Assembly (NCBI GenBank): GCA_937911505.1
Contig: CALEMF010000105.1
Coordinates: 1 to 64,000, forward strand
Origin: an uncultured Cytophagales bacterium
GTDB taxonomy: Bacteria > Bacteroidota > Bacteroidia > Cytophagales > Thermonemataceae
Direction: 5' to 3'
Length of the DNA stretch: 64,000 nt
The notes under the pieces were generated by a model. The model saw nothing but the letters and a program-made list of their open reading frames with translations, was not told where the DNA came from and searched no databases. A program made the position numbers and the translations under genes. Below, piece by piece: positions 26,405 through 34,920 of this stretch (positions are counted from its first letter, which is position 1; every line of letters starts with the position of its first letter).

Positions 26405-27712
26405 ATGAAAAAATTAAGAATTGGCATAGTTGGTCGTGGGCCAGCAGGTATTACAGCAGCGCTTGGTCTAGAAACATACATCCCCTCTGAGAATTGTCAC
26501 ATTACTTTATTAGACAAGAATCAATCGATAGCCGATTATCCAGGTGTAGAATACGGAATTCAGGAACGAGCCTGCCGCTCTTTAGAACGGCTTGGTCTTA
26601 AAGAAAAGGCACTTCATAGAGGCGTTCGTGCTCACGAAATCACCTTCTACAATAGCCGTTTAGATAAAACCTTTCGCCCAATAAAAAGTGATGCCGATTA
26701 CACTAGATGTGTAGTTAGGCAAGAGTTCCTACAGGATCTTGCAGCACTTCTAAAACGTACAGAGATTGTTAGTCAATGCAATGTTGTAGCATACAAAATA
26801 CAAGACGATAAATCCGTCAAAGTGTACTGTGAACACGACCAAAAAGGTAGCATACACTATGATTTTGACTTATTAATTGTTTGTGATGGTTCATTTTCAA
26901 CTGCCAGAAAGCAATTTTTCCCAAATAGTGCTGAAAAGACTGATAGGGGATTTTCTTGTATTTACATGCTTATAGAAGCAAAAGATATAAATAATGTTTC
27001 TGAAGATTTTTTAGCCTTAGCTAATGGCGGACGAAGCGAATTGATTATGGGTACTATCAGTACAATGACTTTGTTTCCTCTTGGTAAAAATAGGCTAGCT
27101 TATGGCATTGGCTTTGACCACAATGTGAAGGAAAGTATTTGGAAAAGTTTAGATTTGGCTCCTTCTACACATTGGAAAGACATTGATACGAATATTAAAA
27201 AGAAGATTGCTCAAAAATTAGTTGGAGATACTACTCCACACGATAAAATGTATGTAGAAGCACTTGACCATGTAGAAGATTGGGACAGTTATAAAATATA
27301 CCTTTGGAAAATGGCTGATACGAATGCTTTGACAAAACCCTATTTGGACGAAGCAAACCTAATACTTATTGGTGATGCTAGCCATGCCATAATGCCTACT
27401 ATTGGTATGGGAGCTAGTCTTGCCATACAAGATGCTGAACTACTTACGCAGCGACTTGCTAGTTTATTGAAAAGTACAGCCTCGAGAGAAGATTTTCTGA
27501 GCAAACTTCAATCTGATGTCTTTAAAAAATATGCAGAAGAGCGCGTTCCTGTTTGGGAAGAGCTAGTAAGAAGGGCACGTGTAGCGGCTAAAGAGAATTT
27601 CATAGATGTGAAAAATAAAAAGAGATTTGCTATTGGTCCTCAAATACCAAACAATAACCTTTCTAAGGTAATCAGCACGATAGAAGAGGGACTCAGAGTA
27701 CTAAAGCTATAG
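26405..27712 (+). CDS. FAD-dependent monooxygenase
   Basis: 435 residues. N-terminal dinucleotide-binding motif RIGIVGRGPAGITAALGLE (FAD adenosine site), a middle substrate domain, and the second FAD motif LILIGDASHAIMPTIGMGAS near residues 318-337 typical of PHBH-fold aromatic hydroxylases. Substrate not deducible; such enzymes hydroxylate aromatic compounds or inactivate tetracyclines. Cytoplasmic. Likely co-regulated with the Crp/Fnr gene upstream. The downstream 1 kb holds a decayed gene. Confidence 0.87.
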   Translation: MKKLRIGIVGRGPAGITAALGLETYIPSENCHITLLDKNQSIADYPGVEYGIQERACRSLERLGLKEKALHRGVRAHEITFYNSRLDKTFRPIKSDADYTRCVVRQEFLQDLAALLKRTEIVSQCNVVAYKIQDDKSVKVYCEHDQKGSIHYDFDLLIVCDGSFSTARKQFFPNSAEKTDRGFSCIYMLIEAKDINNVSEDFLALANGGRSELIMGTISTMTLFPLGKNRLAYGIGFDHNVKESIWKSLDLAPSTHWKDIDTNIKKKIAQKLVGDTTPHDKMYVEALDHVEDWDSYKIYLWKMADTNALTKPYLDEANLILIGDASHAIMPTIGMGASLAIQDAELLTQRLASLLKSTASREDFLSKLQSDVFKKYAEERVPVWEELVRRARVAAKENFIDVKNKKRFAIGPQIPNNNLSKVISTIEEGLRVLKL

Positions 27713-27896
27713 TCGATGCTCGACACATCTCTTTGTTAAGCCTCGATTTACACTTACGAGTTGGGGATAGCTCCTAACAATCAGATCTGCAGATATTATC
27801 AAGTCCAAATGATGGCTTTTTAAAGGTTAAAGAGTCTCCTAGTATAGCGACCCATGAAACATCTAGTATTTGTAGAATCCAAAAACATTACAAAAT

Positions 27897-28447
27897 ATGA
27901 AATCTCTGAAAGTAATTCCCACCTTTTCGTTTTGTCTGTTAACCCTATAAATCTCAAGAGACAAGCGTAGAAAGAGCTATCTATGGTATACAAGGAGGTC
28001 CCTTGGGATTTGGGCTTACTAGGAAGCCAAATTATCCAATATAATAACACTAAGTACTGAGCTTGGCTTCTTAGATGGGATTTGGATAGAGGCTGATCAG
28101 ACATATGTTCACCCAGAACCAGGCATTGCGATAGAGCCTCGATGGTATTACAACCTGGATAAGCGAAAAAGAAAGGTAAGCGCATTGACAGCAATAGCGG
28201 TAATTTTTTCTCTATAAAAACGAACTACTATCCTGATTGGTTTTTTATTACCAATGTGGATGATATATATCCAATTTCTCAGGTGTCTATAGTTCCTACC
28301 TGGGGAATGAGAAGAAATATAGGAAAGCACTTTAACTATGAGCTAGGTGGTGGTGCTGGTTTTGCCTACATTCTTGAGAGAGATAACTTTAGGAGCAGAG
28401 CCACACTAGGCTTCAATGTACATTTACGAATCGGCTACCGATTTTAG
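27897..28447 (+). pseudogene. Decayed outer-membrane beta-barrel protein gene, three frameshifts
   Basis: A signal peptide MKSLKVIPTFSFCLLTL begins at ATG 27897, then a stop. The reading continues in a second frame (ETSVERAIYGIQGGPLG), returns to the first (EAKLSN through GFLDGIWIEADQTYVHPEPG, PRWYYNLDKRKRK), and shifts again to finish with KRIDSNSGNFFSIKTNYYPD, WGMRRNIGKHFNYELGGGAG and RIGYRF at the stop. Joined, the pieces make one barrel protein of about 180 residues ending in Phe. At least one single-base loss lies near 28176 (AAAGAAAGG). It accounts for most of the gap between 27712 and 28764. Confidence 0.75.
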
Positions 28448-28739
28448 CTACGCTAAGCGTTTTACATAACCGTTTCTTGGGTGGTAGAAAGCTATTGCTA
28501 TTCCTAATCACGAGCTTGTGTTGCAGGTTTTGTATATTCATTCGAGTTTCCAAAGTTCGAACAGACGACTGTTTAAAGATGATACTTAGCAAAGTTTACA
28601 GCATATAGATAAGATAGTAATTTTAAAACCTCTCCTTGCGGTAGTCAAAGTCACTGTATACTACCAAAAAAGGCAAACAATGTATAAGCCTTAAAAAAAT
28701 CAAGCAAATGACATAGATAGAAAGACAAAAGTTCTATTT

Positions 28740-28756
28740 TTGCAACAGTGTTGCAA
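28740..28756. promoter_or_regulatory. 17-bp palindrome TTGCAACA-G-TGTTGCAA, candidate metal-regulator box
   Basis: Perfect 8-bp arms around one central base, ending seven bases before the GTG start of the small cysteine protein and about 530 bases before the TonB receptor. The size and symmetry suit a Fur/Zur-family operator, and the genes downstream look like a metal-uptake pair. The regulator itself is not in the window. The rest of 28448-28739 shows no gene. Confidence 0.5.
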
Positions 28757-28763
28757 TAAATAA

Positions 28764-29180
28764 GTGTCTTACTTGAGAAAGTCATTTTCCATACTGATCA
28801 TCGTAGCTCTAATGCTACCCAATTTGACCAAAATTGGGCTACTGATTGACTTTACAGTAAACCAAGATTTCATTACAGAAGTATTTTGCATCAACAAAGA
28901 AAAACCCGCGGTAACTTGTCATGGGAAATGCTACTTATCCCAACAACTAAAGAAAGCAGAGGAACAAGAGGAAAAGCAAGCCTCTACGAATAAAAAGGAA
29001 CGACTGGAAGTAATTGATTACTACTCCCAAAGTTTTTTTGATCTCTTATCATTTGCCAACCATTATGTCAGTAAGTTCAATCCTGTCTGTTTAGAAGAAC
29101 GGCACACTTCTTCTTTCATCACTGATGTTTTCCGTCCACCAAAATACCATTTCATTGGCTATTTTTTACTCGGCGCTTAG
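28764..29180 (+). CDS. Small exported protein with CxGKC motif, companion of TonB receptor
   Basis: 138 residues from GTG 28764 (TTG 28773 possible). N-terminal membrane segment or signal (SILIIVALMLPNLTKIGLLI), then VFCINKEKPAVTCHGKCYL with three cysteines, a Lys/Glu-rich stretch (KKAEEQEEKQASTNKKE) and a C-terminal half ending FRPPKYHFIGYFLLGA. Proteins of this build are found next to TonB receptors in Bacteroidota, probably in metal acquisition; that link is from memory of gene neighbourhoods. The TonB gene starts 104 bases downstream. Confidence 0.7.
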   Translation: MSYLRKSFSILIIVALMLPNLTKIGLLIDFTVNQDFITEVFCINKEKPAVTCHGKCYLSQQLKKAEEQEEKQASTNKKERLEVIDYYSQSFFDLLSFANHYVSKFNPVCLEERHTSSFITDVFRPPKYHFIGYFLLGA

Positions 29181-29283
29181 CCAAATAAGCACTTGCGTAC
29201 GCATGCTATTGTAGCCGTATGCTTAGGGTAGGTGCACTGCCTGCCCAGTCATTCTTTATTTTAGACATTTAATCTATTCAGCA

Positions 29284-31692
29284 ATGAATTTCAAAAATAT
29301 AGTTGCAGCAATAAATCTGTTGCTCAAGGGCTTGGTTGTGTACGCCCAAAAACAAGACACAAACACCACTAAAAAGTATATTTGTATCACCACTTTACTA
29401 TGTCTCTTCGCTCATCTCTCTCTAGCACAAAATACATTGCAGGGGCAGGTAACAGATAAGGAGAACAAAAGCCCACTCCCAGGAGTGAGCATCATCTTAA
29501 AAAGCACCAATGAGGGCACTGTCACCGATACTGAAGGGAAGTTTAGTTTAGCCGTCCCAGCAGGCACAAACGAGCTAGTTGTGTCTTATTTGGGCTTTAA
29601 AACGCAAACCCTCCGTATCACAGACGCTTCCCAGTTCTTAGCAATTACCTTAGAAGAAAGCGAAATCACTCTTAGTGAAATCACAGTGGTAGGTTTTGAA
29701 AATGACCGAAGTCTGTTAGAATCTACTGGATCCATTGCAGTAGCAGATGCACGTGACTTCGAGCGTGCCGACAAAAGCAGTCTTACCCAAATGATCAATC
29801 AAATACCCGGTGTGCAGGCAAGAGGTGCTAACATCTTACGCCCAGCCACCATATCCATCAGAGGTATGGGTTCAAGAGGGCCTGGACAGACGGGGAGAAT
29901 CAAAATCTATTTGAATGATTTGATGCTTACCAACGCTGATGGTACCAATGCTTGGGAAGACATCGACCCCTACACCATTGGTAGTGTGGAAGTCATAAAA
30001 GGGCCAGGTAGTAGCATTTATGGCGCCTCAGTAGGCGGTGTACTCAACATCAACACACAAGATGCCGCTTATAATGAGAACAGTTTGGAGGCCTTTACCA
30101 TGCTCGGTAGTTTCAATACTTTACGTTACGGAAGTACCTATCGGCTAGGAAACGAAAAGATGAACCTCATGGCTACCGTTGGTACCCAAAGCACCGATGG
30201 ATTTAGAGATCATTCGCAGGAACAACGCGACTTTGCCACATTTTTAGGTACGTTTAACACCAGTGACAAAACGACTACTACATTCTTTTTAAATCGTAAT
30301 CGTTATGATTCCCGTGCGCCTGGCACACTTACACCTGAGCAAGCTGCAGAGGATCCTAGCCAAGCTTTGCTACTTTCAGTGCAAAACAATGCCGGTCGAG
30401 ACATCACTTTTACCCGCTTGGGCATCTCTAATGAATGGGAAATAGGTGATAAATGGCGCAATATTACTAGTATTACTACAATGTCTTCTGACCTTGACCA
30501 CCCTATACAGTTTTTATACATCTACCAATGGAATCAAAATGCTGGCGGACGTACTAGGTTTATTCACGAAAACACATTATTTGGCAAAAAGGCATTCTTC
30601 ACTTTGGGAGGTGAATACCAAGTGGGGGTAGTCAAAACTAATTTTTATGGTATCGCCAATGCCCGTCCCAATGGTGTGGTGGTAGGAGATAGAGTTGCTA
30701 AAATCAATAATGGTATTGTATTCGGGCAGATAGAGTTTGAGGCAAGCGACCAACTACTCATTACTGCTGGGGCAAGTACTAACTTTTACCAGTACAGCAA
30801 CACCGAATTTACCCTTGTAGAGCCCGAGGAGCAATTGCGTGAATTTGACCCCTTCTTTGCCCCTCGCTTGGCGTTTAACTATCGTCCCTTTGAAAATGTA
30901 GCCTTCCACGGAAATATCAGCCGGGGTTTTACACCACCTGCAGTAGGCGATATCAATCGTCCTGATGGAACGGTCAACTTAGATTTAGAACCAGAGAGTG
31001 CCCTCAATTATGAAATTGGCTCACGCGGGCAAATTCTGAACGGTTATCTTGCGTTTGACGTAAGTCTCTATAGGATTAACCTTACCGATGAAATCTTAAC
31101 CCGTACTCCTGAAATTGGTTTTTCTGTTCGTGAAAACGCAGGACAGACCTCTTATACGGGGGCAGAAATCTATTTACGAAGTAATCTGGTAAAAGGTAGT
31201 AAAGGCTTCTTTACTTCCATTAGTCCTTCGTTTGGTTATACCTATCAAGAAACTGTATTTACAGATTTTGTGGAGTCGGTTGAAAGAGGTGGTGAGATCG
31301 TCACTACTGATTTGGAGGATAATAATGTACCTGGTAATGCCCCTCACCGTATTTTCTCCAACCTTGAGCTCATTACACGTCCTGGCTTTTACGCTTTTGC
31401 TAATGTAGAGTGGGTAGATACAACACCTATTAATAACAGTAATACCCTCTCAAACCCCGCTTTCACTTTCTTAGGAGCCAAAGTAGGATGGAGAGGAAAG
31501 CTGAGTAACCGTTTTGAAATGAACGTTTATGGTGGAGGGAATAACCTCTTGGATGAAGTTTACAGTGATGCCCCATCGCTTAATCCTAACCCAATTCCCG
31601 AAGGGCCTTTGGCGGGGCAAGTACCTTACCTCAACTTAAACTGGGGCAGAAATTTCTATGGAGGCGTAGATGTAAAGTACTTCTTCAATTAG
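29284..31692 (+). CDS. TonB-dependent outer-membrane receptor
   Basis: 802 residues. Unusually long N-terminal lead before the hydrophobic signal (YICITTLLCLFAHLSLAQ, about 37-55). Then a carboxypeptidase-regulatory-like domain (LQGQVTDKENKSPLPGVSI, to about 130), a plug domain with MINQIPGVQARGA and VEVIKGPGSSIYGASVGGVL, and a 22-stranded barrel ending GGVDVKYFFN. It imports a scarce ligand, possibly a metal chelate, using TonB energy. The upstream palindrome and cysteine protein point to metal regulation. A terminator ends the unit. Confidence 0.9.
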   Translation: MNFKNIVAAINLLLKGLVVYAQKQDTNTTKKYICITTLLCLFAHLSLAQNTLQGQVTDKENKSPLPGVSIILKSTNEGTVTDTEGKFSLAVPAGTNELVVSYLGFKTQTLRITDASQFLAITLEESEITLSEITVVGFENDRSLLESTGSIAVADARDFERADKSSLTQMINQIPGVQARGANILRPATISIRGMGSRGPGQTGRIKIYLNDLMLTNADGTNAWEDIDPYTIGSVEVIKGPGSSIYGASVGGVLNINTQDAAYNENSLEAFTMLGSFNTLRYGSTYRLGNEKMNLMATVGTQSTDGFRDHSQEQRDFATFLGTFNTSDKTTTTFFLNRNRYDSRAPGTLTPEQAAEDPSQALLLSVQNNAGRDITFTRLGISNEWEIGDKWRNITSITTMSSDLDHPIQFLYIYQWNQNAGGRTRFIHENTLFGKKAFFTLGGEYQVGVVKTNFYGIANARPNGVVVGDRVAKINNGIVFGQIEFEASDQLLITAGASTNFYQYSNTEFTLVEPEEQLREFDPFFAPRLAFNYRPFENVAFHGNISRGFTPPAVGDINRPDGTVNLDLEPESALNYEIGSRGQILNGYLAFDVSLYRINLTDEILTRTPEIGFSVRENAGQTSYTGAEIYLRSNLVKGSKGFFTSISPSFGYTYQETVFTDFVESVERGGEIVTTDLEDNNVPGNAPHRIFSNLELITRPGFYAFANVEWVDTTPINNSNTLSNPAFTFLGAKVGWRGKLSNRFEMNVYGGGNNLLDEVYSDAPSLNPNPIPEGPLAGQVPYLNLNWGRNFYGGVDVKYFFN

Positions 31693-31699
31693 TACCCAA

Positions 31700-31732
31700 T
31701 ACCTCTAAAGGTTTTGAAAGTCTTTAGAGGTA
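31700..31732 (+). other. Perfect 11-bp hairpin just after the TonB receptor stop
   Basis: TACCTCTAAAG (31700-31710) pairs perfectly with CTTTAGAGGTA (31722-31732) around an 11-base loop, starting eight bases after the stop codon. No T-run follows, and a conventional terminator lies 90 bases later, so it may stabilise the mRNA 3' end. Confidence 0.55.
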
Positions 31733-31822
31733 CAGTGCTTACCGTTCATAAGGACATAACACAAGCTTGTATTGTAGGCTTAAGTGGTATTGATTCGAAA
31801 TAGAGCGTCTAAATTATCTTAC

Positions 31823-31854
31823 CTCCCCAGTGTGATATACTGGGGAGTTTTTTT
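31823..31854 (+). terminator. Intrinsic terminator after the TonB receptor gene
   Basis: CTCCCCAG (31823-31830) pairs perfectly with CTGGGGAG (31840-31847) around a nine-base loop and is followed by seven T residues. It closes the transcription unit of the small cysteine protein and TonB receptor. Confidence 0.85.
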
Positions 31855-31882
31855 ATTTGTAAGGTGTTTCTAGCAGTGCTTT

Positions 31883-32022
31883 CTTTTATCCACATCTCTC
31901 CTCTCAACTTACAATACATCAAGGCAAATAGACGTTTATGGTAAGAGTAAACAGGCTTTTTCAAGCAAGCGTAGCGGCGCTTCATTGTTTGAGTAAACGA
32001 ATATCCTATATTAAGCCGTTGT
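31883..32022 (+). repeat. Family B attC-like repeat, copy 3
   Basis: Matches the other B copies through CTTTTATCCxCATC...CTCAAC, a GTTTATGG/GCGTTATGG segment, AGCAGGCTTTTTCAA-type block, GAGTAAACGAATATCC and the right end ATATTAAGCCGTTGTAGA. The GTT is at 32018-32020 and the next ATG at 32059. The left half is closest to the copy at 53077. It occupies most of the gap after the terminator. Confidence 0.55.
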
Positions 32023-32058
32023 AGAATAGTTAAGAACTATAACGAAGAAATCCACGCT

Positions 32059-33192
32059 ATGCAAAGATTGCTCATTTTCACCCTGTTTTGTTTTATAAAT
32101 ACGGAACTATGTGTAGCCCAGCAGGATAGTTCTCTCATTAGTATTGGCGCTAGTCATACAATTAAGTCTTCAATATTAAAGCAAGAGAGAACGATTCAAA
32201 TTTATATACCAGCTAGTTATTCAAATTCTACAGAGGAATATCCTGTACTCTATATTTTAGATGGACAATGGTACTTCCCAAGTGGTGTGGCGATTCAGAC
32301 AGCTATGCAAACGCCTCGTGCTATTCCAGCAATGATTGTAGTAGGGATCAATACTGGCGATTCGTTAAGGCGAAATTTACTTAGTGAGGAAAATGAAAAG
32401 TTCACCGATTTTTTAGTCAAAGAAGTCGTTCACTATGTAGACGCCAACTACCGAACAAGCGAAGAACGAATAATTTTTGGCTGGGAAGCCGCTGCCTACT
32501 TTGTAAGCGAATTGATTCTACAACATAGTGAAACCTTTGGTGGAGCCATCATATCTGATGGAGGTTATGCTTCAGAAGACCTAGTGGAAAGCTTTACTTC
32601 AGAAAAAGAGGTGTACTTGTTTATAGCTAACTCCAGAAAGGATATTTATTACATAAACTCTACAGAGGCATTCCAAAAAATATTGAAGAAGAACGCCCCA
32701 AATAATCTTATTTGGGGCTATCGTTTGTTTAATGATGAAGTACATGAATCCTTAGCTCATTTGGCCATCTACAAGGGACTAAAGTTCTATTATCACAATT
32801 ACAATTCACCCGTTTTTGAAAGCATACAACAGTATATCGACTTAGGTGGCCTGGACTACCTGACTTCCTATTTTGAAGCACGCGCAGAACGATTTGGTAT
32901 GGATAAACAAATAGATAACAGCACAAAAGATGCCCTCATTTGGTTAGCTTGGAAAAGAAACAATTTTGAGTACTTTACGCTTTTCATGACCGAGTTTGAG
33001 GAGGTTTTGACAACAAAAAGATATGCTTCGGCCTACTGGCAAAATCGTTTTGGACAGTTTTATTTAAAGCATAAAGATTACCAAAATGCCATCAAGTATT
33101 TTAAGGCAGGACTCACTCAATATCCGAACTCACAATTTGAAGAAGAAATGCAAAAGGGACTTATCGATGCCAAAACAGGAAAAATTAATTAA
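32059..33192 (+). CDS. Esterase-fold (enterochelin esterase-like) secreted protein lacking the nucleophile serine
   Basis: 377 residues. Signal peptide ending near CVAQQDSS. The alpha/beta-hydrolase pattern of the esterase D/Fes family is clear: RTIQIYIPASYSNSTEEYP, VLYILDGQWYF, AMIVVGINTGDS. The nucleophile elbow, normally GHSxGG, reads IIFGWEAAAYFV, so Ser is replaced by Glu. A His remains in DEVHESLAHLA. The C-terminus has a TPR-like repeat (HKDYQNAIKYFKAGLTQYPN). The protein is probably not a serine esterase; a binding role is possible. Confidence 0.8.
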   Translation: MQRLLIFTLFCFINTELCVAQQDSSLISIGASHTIKSSILKQERTIQIYIPASYSNSTEEYPVLYILDGQWYFPSGVAIQTAMQTPRAIPAMIVVGINTGDSLRRNLLSEENEKFTDFLVKEVVHYVDANYRTSEERIIFGWEAAAYFVSELILQHSETFGGAIISDGGYASEDLVESFTSEKEVYLFIANSRKDIYYINSTEAFQKILKKNAPNNLIWGYRLFNDEVHESLAHLAIYKGLKFYYHNYNSPVFESIQQYIDLGGLDYLTSYFEARAERFGMDKQIDNSTKDALIWLAWKRNNFEYFTLFMTEFEEVLTTKRYASAYWQNRFGQFYLKHKDYQNAIKYFKAGLTQYPNSQFEEEMQKGLIDAKTGKIN

Positions 33193-33213
33193 AAAGAAGC
33201 ATACAAAAACGTT

Positions 33214-33346
33214 CTACAACACGACGTATAAGTAATCGCAGTTGAAGTGCAAAAGCGAAAGCATAACCATAACTTAAAGGTCGGTGCAAAACCAAAAAGG
33301 TGGTAAGCAGACACCTGCTACCGCTCATACACAAGTGCATTGCCAG
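33214..33346 (+). repeat. Family A attC-like palindrome
   Basis: Left arm CTACAACACGACGTATAAG then TAATCGCAGTTGAAGTG; right arm CTGCTACCGCTCATACAC then AAGTGCATTGCCAG (to 33346). Loop contains AGGTCGGTGCAAAACC. It starts 21 bases after the stop and ends 17 bases before ATG 33364. Right core is ATTGCCA in place of GTT. Confidence 0.65.
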
Positions 33347-33363
33347 TAATTAGTGTTAATCAT

Positions 33364-34080
33364 ATGAAAAAGGATTATAATTTCTTCCATAATTTACTGA
33401 TAAGCTGGTGGCAAGGAATAAAAACTAAGCCTGAGATAATTAAAGCATTACAGCCTGTTCTTGAAATTACTAAGATTTCGCAGTGGTCTGACTTTATCAA
33501 TGATTTTGAGGAATCTCTAAGAACGTATGATGAAGCATATTTTTTTAAATGGATGGCATATAAAGAATATGCTAAAGACACCGCACCTACTATACGAGGG
33601 CTCATCCATTCGATTGAGGCGTATCAATCTGAAAGTATAACAACAGAAGATTTCATCCATTGGGCTTGTTGGCATAATGGAGACTGTGGAGAAACAACAA
33701 GCGGCGTATTTGAAAATAGTAATATTGAATATTTCTGTCTTTTTTTTCTTCCTCACTACTACAAAAAACTTGATCTTGATTTCTACTCAAAGGCTATTTC
33801 AATCATTTCAAAAAGCAATGAATTAAGTTATGGAGCGTTTGTGATTGCTATTAATCTGCTTGTAGAAAAAGAAAAAAAGAGCCTGTATTTCTTTTTGAAA
33901 AGTTATTTAGAAGGAAATAAATCTGATGATGATTTAAACGCCTATCTCAAAAAGAAGTTTAATGTAAACCTACCCAATTTCAAATTCGACCTTTCTACGT
34001 TTCCCTATAAAAAGGACTTAAAACGTACTAAAGAGCAAGGCGGTAATATTGACTCGCTTTTAAAAATAATGGAAAAATAA
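33364..34080 (+). CDS. Hypothetical protein
   Basis: 238 residues from ATG 33364; an upstream TTG lies inside the palindrome core. Soluble and helical, with HNLLISWWQGIKTKPEII at the N-terminus, DFIHWACWHNGDCGETTSGV in the middle and ELSYGAFVIAINLLVEKEKK towards the C-terminus. No signal. Family not recognised. Single-gene unit. Confidence 0.65.
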   Translation: MKKDYNFFHNLLISWWQGIKTKPEIIKALQPVLEITKISQWSDFINDFEESLRTYDEAYFFKWMAYKEYAKDTAPTIRGLIHSIEAYQSESITTEDFIHWACWHNGDCGETTSGVFENSNIEYFCLFFLPHYYKKLDLDFYSKAISIISKSNELSYGAFVIAINLLVEKEKKSLYFFLKSYLEGNKSDDDLNAYLKKKFNVNLPNFKFDLSTFPYKKDLKRTKEQGGNIDSLLKIMEK

Positions 34081-34167
34081 GTACCATTAAGAGGCTACCT
34101 TTTGACATTCATTCTTTTATTATTTACTTGCAGGCATAGAGATAGCAGCTACTTTGGTTAGATAATG

Positions 34168-34200
34168 TGCTATCAAGTGTCTACCACCCCATCCATTGAC
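34168..34200 (+). repeat. Truncated family C right end
   Basis: GTGCTATCAAGTG followed by TCTACCACCCCATCCATTGA matches the right arm of family C (CTACCACCCTATCCGTTGA). The left arm and centre are not visible in the 136-bp gap. The next ATG (34217) is 17 bases further on, as at complete sites. Confidence 0.5.
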
Positions 34201-34216
34201 TGTTATATAAACTGAA

Positions 34217-34642
34217 ATGAAAATAACAAAGGAAATACTAAAAATAGATCCTAATATTGAGGGTTCATTTATTGTTGAATTTATCTGGAATGATAGAAAA
34301 ATTGATTTGAGACTTGACCCTGACGATGTTTCCATAGAAGAAACTTTGGCACTAGCTAATAAGATAATCGGAAACTTTGAGATTTATTTCAAAAAAGCTG
34401 AGGATGTCATTGTAAATGACTTCTTGGACAATTATAATGAAAACTGGTCTGATAGTGAAAATGGATATCCAATACTAAATGAGGTAGAATTTAGAAGTAA
34501 CTTGGAAATAAGCGGAATCAATTTCTTGTCAAAAGACTGTGTCGATATCTTCTTTAACGAAAACGGAATGTTTGGTAATCATTCTCTGATTGCTCAATCG
34601 TTTGACGGGGAAAACTTTGAAGATTCAACTATGTATGGATAA
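34217..34642 (+). CDS. DUF2262-like protein
   Basis: 141 residues, acidic, soluble. The C-terminal part has the DUF2262/DUF2004 layout: DNYNENWSDSENGYPILNEV followed by ISGINFLSKDCVDIFFNENG and MFGNHSLIAQSFDGENFEDS. Such small domains are found among predicted immunity proteins and in accessory gene clusters. No toxin gene is adjacent. The family assignment is by pattern and should be treated as likely, not certain. Confidence 0.65.
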   Translation: MKITKEILKIDPNIEGSFIVEFIWNDRKIDLRLDPDDVSIEETLALANKIIGNFEIYFKKAEDVIVNDFLDNYNENWSDSENGYPILNEVEFRSNLEISGINFLSKDCVDIFFNENGMFGNHSLIAQSFDGENFEDSTMYG

Positions 34643-34651
34643 AATACGCCT

Positions 34652-34907
34652 GCCAACACAGTGAACTTGTCTAACATTATTTCTTTTTGCTACAAATGGT
34701 CTATTTTGAACCCTACTTCGTTACTTTCTTCGTTAAATAGCGCTGCTATTCGCCTCAAAAAGTGCCTCGTTGAATTCAAAATATCCTCATTTTCGCACTA
34801 AAACTAAAATATTAGACAAGTTCAGTGTATAAATAATAGCGGTTGAAGCGGTAAAGTATAAACATTATTGAACCTGAACCAAATGAAAAGCCTAGACTAG
34901 GTTGGTA
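34652..34907 (+). repeat. Family A site split by a MITE-like insertion
   Basis: Left core GCCAACACAGT (34652-34662), then the insertion 34663-34823, then AGTGTATAAATAATAGCGGT (from 34824) and GAAGCGGTAAAG, and a right end CTAGGTTGGTA (to 34907) before ATG 34921. With the insert removed, the left arm reads GCCAACACAGTGTATAAAT, which matches the other family A sites. Confidence 0.65.
34663..34823. mobile_element. 161-bp MITE-like element with terminal inverted repeats
   Basis: Terminal inverted repeats GAACTTGTCTAA (34663-34674) and TTAGACAAGTTC (34812-34823) are perfectly complementary over 12 bases. The flanks are AGT (34660-34662) and AGT (34824-34826), a 3-bp target duplication. There is no open reading frame, and the interior is AT-rich with a CTTCGTTACTTTCTTCGTTAA segment. 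It is inserted in the left arm of a family A site. No other copy was noticed in the window. Confidence 0.7.
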
Positions 34908-34920
34908 AATTTATTCAGAT

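Noticed and set aside
28148-28330. Minus-strand ORFs in the 27.8-28.3 kb gap
   Set aside because: They are antisense to the decayed outer-membrane-barrel gene, whose plus-strand pieces make coherent protein sequence.
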